The notes under the pieces: generated by a model
Databases searched by the model: none
The model's input: only the letters and a program-made list of their open reading frames with translations
What the model was told of the DNA's origin: nothing
DNA from: Pedobacter sp.
GTDB lineage: Bacteria; Bacteroidota; Bacteroidia; Sphingobacteriales; Sphingobacteriaceae
NCBI GenBank assembly: GCA_025351765.1
Contig: JANXVH010000079.1
Coordinates: 1-33,717, forward strand
Length of the DNA stretch: 33,717 nt
Direction of reading: 5' to 3'
Program-made: the position numbers and the translations under genes
Shown here: positions 8,851-16,479 of the stretch, one piece after another
How the letters are laid out: each line of letters starts with the position of its first letter
Position numbering within the stretch: position 1 is the first letter of the stretch

Positions 8851-9536
8851 TCAGCTTTGTAATGTTTTATAACTCTTTTACCAAAAATAGCACTTCCAAC
8901 TCTGACCATGGTGCTGCCAGCTTCAATTGCAAGCTTATAGTCGCCAGACATTCCCATTGATATTTCTTTGAAATTATCGTCTTTTCTAAAAAAACTAACC
9001 TTTATGCCATCAAACAATACCTTTAATTCGATAAACTCGTCAAGAGTTTGCTTATCTGGTGCATTATTACTAGCGATCCCCATAAGTCCTGTTATTTTAA
9101 CATTCTTCATATTTTGGTACTCATCAGATCTCAATAATTCTATAACTTCATCAAAGCCAAGTCCAAACTTGGTTTCTTCGTCAGCTATGTAGATTTGAAG
9201 AAGGCAATCAATTATTCTATTATTTTTTGCTGCCTGTTTGTTTATTTCAGTAAGCAACTTTAAACTGTCTACAGATTGTATTAGTGTTATAAAAGATGCA
9301 ATGTATTTAACTTTGTTGGTTTGTAAGTGACCTATCAGGTGCCATTCTATGTCTGTAGGCAGTTGTGCTTGTTTTTCCACAAGTTCCTGTACAATATTTT
9401 CGCCGAAAACACGCTGACCCGCATCGTATGCCTCTATAATAGCGTTATTTTCCTGGTATTTTGAAACTGCAATTAATTCTACACCACTTTGTCCAAGCTC
9501 GTTTTTATATTTTAATAAGTTATCTGCTATACTCAT
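8847..9536 (-). CDS. yggS: YggS/PLPBP family pyridoxal-phosphate-binding homeostasis protein
   Basis: A 229-residue single-domain protein with the alanine-racemase-like TIM barrel. The PLP lysine is K26 in LIAVSKY, followed by FGENIVQE, EWHLIGHLQTNK, KFGLGF, GLMGIAS and SMGMSGDY, which is the full YggS motif series. Family members buffer free PLP and influence amino-acid and keto-acid pools rather than catalysing a known reaction. It is the first gene of a four-gene minus-strand chain (yggS, GNAT, aspartokinase, methyltransferase) joined by overlaps. The intergenic region to the divergent DUF4296 gene is 70 nt, and I see no clean -7 box in the minus direction. Confidence 0.94.
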   Translation of the reverse strand: MSIADNLLKYKNELGQSGVELIAVSKYQENNAIIEAYDAGQRVFGENIVQELVEKQAQLPTDIEWHLIGHLQTNKVKYIASFITLIQSVDSLKLLTEINKQAAKNNRIIDCLLQIYIADEETKFGLGFDEVIELLRSDEYQNMKNVKITGLMGIASNNAPDKQTLDEFIELKVLFDGIKVSFFRKDDNFKEISMGMSGDYKLAIEAGSTMVRVGSAIFGKRVIKHYKAE

Positions 9537-9546
9537 TTATCAGTAT

Positions 9547-9579
9547 TTTTGGTAAAAATAACAACCTTGGCGAACTTTG
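9547..9579 (+). promoter_or_regulatory. Candidate promoter for the DUF4296-mutS2 transcript
   Basis: TTTTG at 9547-9551 is followed after 20 nt by GAACTTTG (9572-9579), which matches the Bacteroidota -33/-7 pattern (TTTG, then TAnnTTTG) with one mismatch. Transcription would begin near 9585, about 22 nt before the ATG at 9607. Confidence 0.4.
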
Positions 9580-9606
9580 CCGAAGAAATAATGATCTTTT
9601 AAATCA

Positions 9607-10125
9607 ATGAAAAGTTATATATATATTCTTTTGTTCCTTCTATTTACCTCTGCGTGTAAACCGGGGATACCAAGTGATATCATCCAGCCAGATGAAATGG
9701 CTCTTGTATTAAATGATATACATATTACGGATGGACTTATTTCTACCTACCAACCTGACTCTGCTAAAATAATTGCAGCCTCTTTTTACAATGGTATTTA
9801 TCGAAAATTTGAAATAGACTCAGCAAAATACTATAAGAGTTTGGATTATTATTATAAAAACCCGGCTTTGATGGACGGTATCTATAAAAATGTAAACGCT
9901 GAGCTGCTAAAGCAAAAGTTGAGCATTTTAAAAGTAGATTCTTTAAAAAATGTTGGGGTGGTAAAAAAGGCAGAACTAAAGAAAGCTGCAGATTCCATAG
10001 CAAGAAGAAGTTCTGTTAAAGGTTTGGACTCTGTTAAAAAGGCTAACGCCAAGAAGAAAAAAAAAATTAAAAAGAAACTAAAGACGGTTGTGGTTACCAA
10101 AACCAAAAAGGCCGTAAAAGTATAA
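9607..10125 (+). CDS. DUF4296 lipoprotein with a lysine-rich tail
   Basis: A 172-residue protein. Residues 1-17 form a lipoprotein signal ending in LFTSAC, with C17 the predicted lipidated cysteine. The DUF4296 domain follows (about 28-110: IIQPDEMALVLNDIH, then YQPDSAK and FYNGIYRKFEIDSAKYYKSL). The last 55 residues are extremely basic, including KKKKKIKKKLK. The function of DUF4296 is unknown. The encoding DNA contains a run of ten A (10057-10066), a possible slippage site. It ends one nucleotide before mutS2 (TAATATG), so the two are almost certainly co-transcribed. Confidence 0.88.
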   Translation: MKSYIYILLFLLFTSACKPGIPSDIIQPDEMALVLNDIHITDGLISTYQPDSAKIIAASFYNGIYRKFEIDSAKYYKSLDYYYKNPALMDGIYKNVNAELLKQKLSILKVDSLKNVGVVKKAELKKAADSIARRSSVKGLDSVKKANAKKKKKIKKKLKTVVVTKTKKAVKV

Positions 10126-10126
10126 T

Positions 10127-12496
10127 ATGTTATATCCTGAAAATTGTTTAGAACGCCTTGGCTTTAACGAGGTTAGGCAACTTATTCATAAGCATTGCCT
10201 AAGTGTAATGGGGCAGCAGATGGTCGCTAAAATGCAGTTGATGAATAAGTTTGATCTGATAAATAAATATCTGAGGCAAACACATGAGTTTAAAAGTATC
10301 CTGCAAAATCAAGAGCCGCTTCAGATCAATACTTTTTTTGATATTAAATCGCTCGCTGATAAAGTCAAAGTCGAAGGAACATACCTAGTAGAAGATGAAC
10401 TGCACCAAATGTATGCCTCACTTCAAACTGTATTTTCTGTTCTACGCTTTTTTGAAGAGCGAAATGAAATTTATCCAAATCTCGAAGCACTATTTGAACA
10501 TATTCCCGTAGAAAAGGCCATTCTTGTAAAAATTGAAAGAGTAATTGATTCGAAAGGAAAGATCAAGCCAAATGCTTCTCCTGCATTACAACAAATTATC
10601 GCTGATATCTCAAAAGGAGAACTGGATGTTAGGAAAAGAATGGATTCTATCTATAAACAGGCTATAAGTAACAATTGGGTTGCTGATGGAAGTTTAACCA
10701 TTAGAGATGGAAGAATGTGCATCCCTGTTTTGGCAGAAAATAAAAGAAAGCTAAGAGGGTTTATACATGATGAATCTGCCAGCGGTCAGACTGTATATAT
10801 AGAACCAGAAGAAGTGTTTTCTTTAAATAATAAATTGCGTGATCTTGAATTCGATAAACGCAGAGAGATTATCAGAATATTAATTGCCCTTACAACAGAA
10901 CTTAGGCCGTATACATCATTGTTATTGTCTTACCATGGCTTTCTCACTAAACTGGACTTTGTACGCGCTAAAGCTTTATTTGCAATAGATGTAGAAGCAG
11001 ATATGCCCATACTTATTAAGGAAGCCAGAACACGACTGGTTAATGCGACCCATCCACTACTTTATCTTTCGTTTAAGGCTGATAAAAAAACTGTTGTTCC
11101 ATTGAACATTCAGATCAATGATAATTTGAGAATTGTTTTAGTATCCGGGCCAAATGCCGGCGGCAAATCTGTATGTATGAAAACGGTAGGTTTACTGCAA
11201 TTGATGACACAATGCGGCCTTTTAATACCGGTTGACGAATCAAGTGAAGTAGGTATCTTCGACAACATTTTTGCTGATATTGGTGATGATCAATCTATTG
11301 AGAGTGATTTAAGTACTTATAGTGCCCATCTTACAAAGATGCGGTTTTTCGTGGCGCATGCCACACCTAAATCTCTTGTGCTTATTGATGAGTTTGGTAC
11401 TGGGACAGATCCACAATTTGGCGGGCCAATGGCAGAGGCCGTTCTGGAAGTGTTAAACAATAAAAAGGTAAGGGGAGTTATTACGACTCACTACTCAAAC
11501 CTAAAATTATTTGCGGGTAACACACCTGGCTTGGAAAATGCTTCTATGCTGTTTGATAACGACAAAATGAAACCGATGTATGTTTTGGAAGTAGGTAAAC
11601 CCGGTAGTTCTTATGCATTTGAAATTGCACAGAATATAGGACTACAAAAGGAAGTATTGGAGCTGGCAAGGAAAAAGACAGGAACCAACCAAAATCGAAT
11701 TGATAGTTTGCTAGTCGATCTGGAGCGAGAGAAGAAGCAGATTTATGATACCAAACTCCATCTGGCTACACAGCAAAACAAAGTGAAAAACCTGGTCGCA
11801 GAGAATGAAGAATTAAAATTGTTTTTGGATGAAAATAAAAAGGTACTGATCAAAGAAGCAAAACTTGAAGCGCAGTCCATTATTAAAAGTGCGAATAAGC
11901 TCGTTGAAAATACAATTGCAGAAATAAAGGAGAAGCAGGCTGATAAAATGGTTATCAGGCAATTGAGGCAAAATCTTCAAAAAGAGTTAGTCCATAATCA
12001 GGTTAAGGAAGAAAAAAAACCAGAAAAGCCAATTCCAGTAAGTACCGCGATTGAAGTGGGCGATTGGGTTCAACTGACAAATAGTGAAACTACAGGCCAA
12101 GTGTTGGAGATTAATAGGGATAATTTGGTAGTCGCACTGGGAGATCTTCGGTCTGTTTTAAAGAAAAACCGGGTTTATAAGATTAGCAATAAGCAAGCAA
12201 AGAAAGTAGTTCAAAATAATTCATACACTGGAAGTTTATCAGAAGCAATTAGCAGTTTTAACGCTGAACTTGACATAAGAGGCTTTAGGGGTGAAAACGC
12301 AATACATGAATTAGAAAAATATTTAGATAAATCAATTATGCTTGGCTTCCCGTTTATTAAAATAATACATGGAAAAGGCGATGGTATTCTAAGAAAACTA
12401 ATTAGGGAATATTTAAAAAAATATAGTCGGGTTAATCGTATTGAAGATGAACACGCAGATAGGGGCGGAGATGGAATAACCTATGTTTATTTCTAA
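10127..12496 (+). CDS. mutS2: MutS2 family protein (MutS ATPase plus Smr nuclease domain)
   Basis: A 789-residue protein, the normal family length. The MutS core and clamp helices lead to the ATPase with Walker A GPNAGGKS (341-348) and Walker B VLIDEFGTGTDP (D421, E422). A long coiled coil follows (about 520-640), then a KOW-like segment near 645-690 and the C-terminal Smr domain with LDIRG (715-719) and HGKG (748-751). It lacks the mismatch-recognition domain of MutS1. Family members have been linked to suppression of homologous recombination and to rescue of collided ribosomes; which applies here cannot be decided from sequence. The Smr HGxG motif is intact. The gene directly follows the DUF4296 lipoprotein. 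Confidence 0.96.
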   Translation: MLYPENCLERLGFNEVRQLIHKHCLSVMGQQMVAKMQLMNKFDLINKYLRQTHEFKSILQNQEPLQINTFFDIKSLADKVKVEGTYLVEDELHQMYASLQTVFSVLRFFEERNEIYPNLEALFEHIPVEKAILVKIERVIDSKGKIKPNASPALQQIIADISKGELDVRKRMDSIYKQAISNNWVADGSLTIRDGRMCIPVLAENKRKLRGFIHDESASGQTVYIEPEEVFSLNNKLRDLEFDKRREIIRILIALTTELRPYTSLLLSYHGFLTKLDFVRAKALFAIDVEADMPILIKEARTRLVNATHPLLYLSFKADKKTVVPLNIQINDNLRIVLVSGPNAGGKSVCMKTVGLLQLMTQCGLLIPVDESSEVGIFDNIFADIGDDQSIESDLSTYSAHLTKMRFFVAHATPKSLVLIDEFGTGTDPQFGGPMAEAVLEVLNNKKVRGVITTHYSNLKLFAGNTPGLENASMLFDNDKMKPMYVLEVGKPGSSYAFEIAQNIGLQKEVLELARKKTGTNQNRIDSLLVDLEREKKQIYDTKLHLATQQNKVKNLVAENEELKLFLDENKKVLIKEAKLEAQSIIKSANKLVENTIAEIKEKQADKMVIRQLRQNLQKELVHNQVKEEKKPEKPIPVSTAIEVGDWVQLTNSETTGQVLEINRDNLVVALGDLRSVLKKNRVYKISNKQAKKVVQNNSYTGSLSEAISSFNAELDIRGFRGENAIHELEKYLDKSIMLGFPFIKIIHGKGDGILRKLIREYLKKYSRVNRIEDEHADRGGDGITYVYF

Positions 12497-12521
12497 ATAG
12501 TTTGCGCCAAGCGCAAATTAT
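12497..12521 (+). other. Hairpin between mutS2 and scoA
   Basis: TTTGCGC (12501-12507) pairs with GCGCAAA (12511-12517) around the loop CAA. The stem extends to 11 pairs with one G-T through the flanking ATAG and TTAT. It follows the mutS2 stop immediately but has no T-run after it, so it is a weak terminator at best. It could instead stabilise an mRNA end. A loose promoter-like pair (TTTG at 12501, TAATTTAG at 12526) lies across it. Confidence 0.4.
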
Positions 12522-12550
12522 ACCATAATTTAGAATCCAAATATTTTATT

Positions 12551-13252
12551 ATGATCAATAAAGTAGTAAAAGGTGCTGTTGAAGCGATTGAAGATATAAA
12601 GGATGGTGATACCTTAATGTTAGGTGGTTTTGGCCTATGCGGTATACCCGAGAATTTAATAGCCGCACTTGTTAAAAAGGGAGTAAAGCAACTTACTTGC
12701 ATATCAAATAATGCGGGTATTGACGATTTTGGAATAGGCCTGATGCTGCGAAAACATCAGGTTAAAAAGATGATAGCCTCTTATGTTGGTGAAAATGCTG
12801 AGTTTGAACGTCAGTTATTAAGCGGGGAGCTTGAGGTAGAACTAATACCACAAGGAACTCTGGCCACCAGATGCATGGCTGCGGGTTATGGAATGCCTGC
12901 TATTTTTACTCCCGCAGGGGTGGGTACTGAAGTTGCCGAGGGTAAAGAATCTAGAAACTTTAATGGAAAGGAATACTTGATGGAGTATGCATTTGATGCC
13001 GATTTTGCACTTATAAAGGCATGGAAAGGCGACACAGCTGGTAATCTTATTTTTAGGGCTACCAGTCGCAATTTCAATCCTATAATGGCAATGGCGGGAA
13101 AAATAACTATTGCAGAAGTAGAAGAACTTGTGGAAGTAGGAGAACTAGATCCAGATCACGTCCATACCCCTGGCGTTTATGTGCACCGCGTATTTGAGGG
13201 CGTAAATTATGAGAAAAGAATTGAACAACGCACAGTAATCAAAAAAAGCTAG
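12551..13252 (+). CDS. scoA: 3-oxoacid CoA-transferase subunit A
   Basis: A 233-residue alpha subunit of a family I CoA transferase, most like succinyl-CoA:3-ketoacid CoA transferase. The oxyanion/CoA glycine loop is [10 protein letters not shown] (25-34). CISNNAG and the conserved FTPAGVGT and [10 protein letters not shown] segments are present. With subunit B it moves CoA from succinyl-CoA to acetoacetate to form acetoacetyl-CoA, which a thiolase such as the one at 29816-30994 can split to acetyl-CoA. The two subunits are separate genes 7 nt apart, the usual bacterial arrangement. The substrate assignment is by family resemblance. Confidence 0.93.
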   Translation: MINKVVKGAVEAIEDIKDGDTLMLGGFGLCGIPENLIAALVKKGVKQLTCISNNAGIDDFGIGLMLRKHQVKKMIASYVGENAEFERQLLSGELEVELIPQGTLATRCMAAGYGMPAIFTPAGVGTEVAEGKESRNFNGKEYLMEYAFDADFALIKAWKGDTAGNLIFRATSRNFNPIMAMAGKITIAEVEELVEVGELDPDHVHTPGVYVHRVFEGVNYEKRIEQRTVIKKS

Positions 13253-13259
13253 TACTAAT

Positions 13260-13919
13260 ATGCTTGATAAGAATGGAATTGCGAAGCGTATCGCAAAGGA
13301 AATAAAAGATGGTTTTTATGTAAATCTTGGAATAGGAATCCCCACTTTGGTTGCTAACTACATTCCTGATGGGATCAATATAGTGCTTCAGTCTGAAAAC
13401 GGTTTATTGGGTATGGGGGCATTTCCTTTTGAAGGAGAAGAAGATCCTGACCTGATTAATGCTGGTAAACAGACCATTACTACCTTACCCGGTTCTGCAT
13501 ATTTTGATTCTGCTATGAGTTTTGGAATGATAAGAAGTCAGAAGATAGATTTGACAATTTTAGGAGCTATGGAAGTTTCTGAAAACGGAGATATTGCGAA
13601 TTGGAAAATCCCAGGTAAAATGGTTAAAGGTATGGGAGGTGCAATGGATCTTGTTGCTTCAGCTAAAAATATTATCGTTGCCATGCAACACGTAAATAAA
13701 CTTGGAGAAAGTAAGCTGCTCCAAAAATGTACGCTACCACTTACAGGAATCAATTGTATAAAGAAAATTGTAACAGAATTGGCTGTTTTAGATGTTTTGC
13801 CGGGAGGCGGCTTTAAACTTTTAGAAAGGGCGCCAGGCGTTTCGGTAGCTTATATTAAGCAATCTACTTTAGGTAAGCTATTTGCAGAAGATGATGTTCC
13901 AGAAATGTTCCTGGATTAA
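13260..13919 (+). CDS. scoB: 3-oxoacid CoA-transferase subunit B
   Basis: A 219-residue beta subunit carrying the catalytic glutamate E46 in the SENG motif (VLQSENGLLGMG), which forms the glutamyl-CoA thioester intermediate. VNLGIGIPTLVANY near the start and PGKMVKGMGGAMDLV in the middle are conserved family blocks. The gene is in the same frame order and operon as scoA. Its TAA (13917-13919) abuts the stop of the convergent uridine kinase gene with no base between them, so there is no room for a terminator between the two. Confidence 0.95.
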   Translation: MLDKNGIAKRIAKEIKDGFYVNLGIGIPTLVANYIPDGINIVLQSENGLLGMGAFPFEGEEDPDLINAGKQTITTLPGSAYFDSAMSFGMIRSQKIDLTILGAMEVSENGDIANWKIPGKMVKGMGGAMDLVASAKNIIVAMQHVNKLGESKLLQKCTLPLTGINCIKKIVTELAVLDVLPGGGFKLLERAPGVSVAYIKQSTLGKLFAEDDVPEMFLD

Positions 13920-14567
13920 TTATATTTCATTTTCTCCAAGCAGTTCTTTAAAACTGGCAGAAATCTTATCTGTAATTCTGATAATATCTTCGGGAGTATC
14001 AAAATTATTGATAACTATTTGATGGCAATAATGCTTATATGGCAATAGAAATTCCTTATAAGCAGGAGCAACATGATTATGCCATTTATAAAGCACATCC
14101 TCTTCAGGATAGCCTCTTTCCATACCATCTCGTTTTATTCTTCTGGCTAGCGCCACTGGTTCATCTGCCTCAATGAAGATTTTATGTTCAAGTAAATCAG
14201 CAATTTCCTGAAAGTGTAAAATAAAAAGACCTTCTACAATGATAATAGGAGCCGGATTTATCTCCAATATTTTAACAATAGCAAGCGGGTTATTAAAATT
14301 GTATTCCTTTTTATAGACTACTTCTCCTTTAACCAATTTCCTTATGTCGTAGAGAAACTGCTCGTCGTCAATGGTAGAAGGAAGATCAAAATTATATAGC
14401 TTGTTCTCTTCCTGTGTCATCTCACCAGCATGGATATAGTAGTCATCCTGAGAAACGAGCGTTACCTCATCATTCTTAAAATGGTGCAAAAAGCAGTTTA
14501 AGAAAAAAGTTTTTCCTGATCCGCTACCTCCCGCAATACCAATAATGAAAGGTTTATTTTTGTTCAT
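13920..14567 (-). CDS. udk: Uridine kinase
   Basis: A 215-residue P-loop kinase that phosphorylates uridine (and usually cytidine) in pyrimidine salvage. The Walker A motif is GGSGSGKT (13-20). VSQDDYY follows, with the substrate-binding aspartate, then NFDLPSTIDDE, VEGLFILH and the lid RRIKRDGMERGY. Length and motif order fit Udk. Its ATG lies 14 nt inside the end of the LysM gene in another frame, so the two are co-transcribed. The stop abuts that of scoB. Confidence 0.92.
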   Translation of the reverse strand: MNKNKPFIIGIAGGSGSGKTFFLNCFLHHFKNDEVTLVSQDDYYIHAGEMTQEENKLYNFDLPSTIDDEQFLYDIRKLVKGEVVYKKEYNFNNPLAIVKILEINPAPIIIVEGLFILHFQEIADLLEHKIFIEADEPVALARRIKRDGMERGYPEEDVLYKWHNHVAPAYKEFLLPYKHYCHQIVINNFDTPEDIIRITDKISASFKELLGENEI

Positions 14568-15705
14568 TCTCTTGTCCGCCGTATGTTATATTGCAATAAA
14601 ACCTTTTATCCAGTGCTCCAAGCGCATCCGAGACCGCCTTTGTCATTACAATGATAACATCTTTTGTGGACTCATTCTCTGTAAATTTACCAACAACCTT
14701 AGCAAAGGCGGTTCTGTTAGTCATCGGGTTGGTAATCTTCATTACTGTACCTATAGCTGCAGATCTATGGAGCACGAGCATCTTCGTAGGATCAAGATAC
14801 TGATCTGCAATCCAAACTGCAGTGCCTTTTTCATCAATCTGGTTTAACCCGTACCGGCTTGCAGGCAACTTCAAGGAAGGTTTTTTCAAAGCGTTAGCAG
14901 AATCGATTATTGCAGTAGAAACAGCCGGAACATAAGCTTTCTTTAGAGGGTACTGGCCTTTTATTAAAAGCTTCTGTCCAACTATTAGTGAGTTATCTAT
15001 AAGGTTATTTTTTGCCTTCAATTGATCCATTGTTAGCTTATATTTCGTAGCAATAGAGTAAATCGTTTCATTTCCGGCCACGACGTGTTCTATGAAATCA
15101 TCTGTATTGTTTTGTGGTACAGGAATTTTTGATTCTTCTGACGACTTTTGAGAGGTCTTTGTTATCGTTTCTAACGGCTTCTGAGGCGCAGGTGCAATAA
15201 TATCAGGAACTTGTTCCGGGACAGTTGTTACTGGAATATTTAGAATCTGACCAATTTGCAAATTGATACTTTTAAGGTTATTAATCCTCTTAATCTCATT
15301 TACCGTGGTACCATACTTCTCTGCCAGCATGTTCAAGTTTTCCTTTTTTTGAACAGCATGCTCAATCAAATTTCCGTTTGTAATGTCAGTATTACCCGCT
15401 GTAGGAGTATTAGCGGCTTGCGGAGGTGAAGCAACAACTACTCGACTATCAAAGGAAATGTTGGTTGGTACTTTAATGATTACACCAATTTGGAGGAACT
15501 TATTGTCATTAAATGTCATGATATCTTTGGGGACAACATTATATCTTCTGCCAATAGAGTAATAAGTGTCTTTCGCAACAATTTGGTGCACAATAAGTTT
15601 CTTTCCGTTGTTGTTTTCAACCCCTATAGAATCTCTTGTGGAAGCTTGGGATGCGCTGAGGATACAAAAATAAGCGAAAACAGATACAATAAAATATTTA
15701 TACAT
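14554..15705 (-). CDS. Secreted LysM protein with C-terminal RlpA-like double-psi beta-barrel
   Basis: A 383-residue secreted protein. Residues 1-21 are a signal peptide ending SASQA. Three LysM peptidoglycan-binding modules follow at about 38-80, 115-158 and 206-249, each with the heptad-like pattern seen in YSIGRRYNV, NMLAEKYGT and YSIATKYKL. Linkers are Pro/Thr/Ser-rich. The final part (about 293-376: GTAVWIAD, then KMLVLHRSAAIGTVMKITN and AKVVGKF) looks like an RlpA-type double-psi barrel. RlpA proteins act on or bind peptidoglycan, but the acid residues needed for lytic activity are not evident, so a structural role is possible. It overlaps udk by 14 nt. Confidence 0.87.
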   Translation of the reverse strand: MYKYFIVSVFAYFCILSASQASTRDSIGVENNNGKKLIVHQIVAKDTYYSIGRRYNVVPKDIMTFNDNKFLQIGVIIKVPTNISFDSRVVVASPPQAANTPTAGNTDITNGNLIEHAVQKKENLNMLAEKYGTTVNEIKRINNLKSINLQIGQILNIPVTTVPEQVPDIIAPAPQKPLETITKTSQKSSEESKIPVPQNNTDDFIEHVVAGNETIYSIATKYKLTMDQLKAKNNLIDNSLIVGQKLLIKGQYPLKKAYVPAVSTAIIDSANALKKPSLKLPASRYGLNQIDEKGTAVWIADQYLDPTKMLVLHRSAAIGTVMKITNPMTNRTAFAKVVGKFTENESTKDVIIVMTKAVSDALGALDKRFYCNITYGGQENEQK

Positions 15706-15861
15706 TAATTTTTAGTAAAATGATCAGTCGGCAATAATACGAATAAATAAAAATAACATAGGTTGATGATGCGCATTTATCATATCTGCTACATTAAAAC
15801 GAACAGAAGATCTGACTATTGTATAAAGACATCAGATTTTTCAAACTATTGGATCTCCAAA

Positions 15862-15892
15862 TTGTTTTGTAATTGATTGAATATTCCCTTTG
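15862..15892 (+). promoter_or_regulatory. Candidate promoter for dps
   Basis: TTG at 15862-15864 and TCCCTTTG at 15885-15892 are 20 nt apart. The second box matches TAnnTTTG with one mismatch. The start site would lie near 15898, about 20 nt before the ATG at 15918. The rest of the 15706-15917 gap shows no clear signal for the divergent LysM gene; the best minus-strand match is TATTATTG at 15732-15739, with one mismatch. Confidence 0.4.
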
Positions 15893-15917
15893 GGGAAATA
15901 AAACACTATATAATATC

Positions 15918-16397
15918 ATGGATGCAAAAGAAATAAGTTTAAACGAGAAAGAAGTAAAGCCAGTGGTTGATTTGCTTAATGAATACTTAGCTAACTATCA
16001 CATTCATTATCAAAAGCTAAGGGGATGTCACTGGAATATAAAAGGACAAAATTTCTTCACTTTACACATTAAGTTTGAGGAACTATATACCAATGCCCAA
16101 ATAACAATTGATGAAATTGCAGAACGGGTTTTAACACTCGGCAAACCACCTCACAGCCGATTTGTTGATTATATAGCTGAAAGTCAAATCAAGGAAATTA
16201 ATACAATTGGATTAAGCGATATGGCAATGGTTGATGCTGTATTGGATGACATGGCAATTTTGATCCAAATAGAACGCGACTTGATGGAAGCTTCAGATAA
16301 AGCTGGGGATGATGGTACAAACGATATGGTAAATAAATTTATGCAGTTTAAAGAGAAAACCACCTGGATGCTCCGTTCATTTGCGGGAAAGAAATAA
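15918..16397 (+). CDS. dps: Dps-family ferritin-like DNA-protection protein
   Basis: A 159-residue four-helix ferritin-like protein expected to form a dodecamer that oxidises and stores iron and protects DNA. The inter-subunit ferroxidase residues are present with the family spacing: H38 (GCHWN), H50 (LHIKFEELY), an acid at E54, D65 and E69 (IDEIAER). A glutamate stands where an aspartate is usual at position 54. The ORF extends upstream to 15873, but the ATG at 15918 (MDAKEISLNEKEV) matches family N-termini and follows the candidate promoter. There is no long lysine-rich N-terminal tail. A strong terminator follows. Confidence 0.93.
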   Translation: MDAKEISLNEKEVKPVVDLLNEYLANYHIHYQKLRGCHWNIKGQNFFTLHIKFEELYTNAQITIDEIAERVLTLGKPPHSRFVDYIAESQIKEINTIGLSDMAMVDAVLDDMAILIQIERDLMEASDKAGDDGTNDMVNKFMQFKEKTTWMLRSFAGKK

Positions 16398-16419
16398 TTT
16401 TTTTTCAATCAATCGCCAT

Positions 16420-16462
16420 AATCGTCATGCCGAAATAAATTCAGCATGACGATTTTTCTTTT
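16420..16462 (+). terminator. Rho-independent terminator of dps
   Basis: An 11-bp perfect stem (AATCGTCATGC at 16420-16430 with GCATGACGATT at 16444-16454) is extended inward by a GAA/TTC pair after one mismatch. It is followed by TTTTTCTTTT. It isolates dps from the ubiD-like gene 26 nt further on. Confidence 0.88.
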
Positions 16463-16464
16463 AA

Positions 16465-16472
16465 TACCTTTG
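16465..16472 (+). promoter_or_regulatory. -7-like box directly before the UbiD-family gene
   Basis: TACCTTTG matches TAnnTTTG exactly and ends 7 nt before the ATG at 16480. If used, transcription would start at or next to the start codon, giving a leaderless mRNA. There is no TTG at the -33 distance, where the terminator stem lies. Confidence 0.3.
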
Positions 16473-16479
16473 AACCAAC

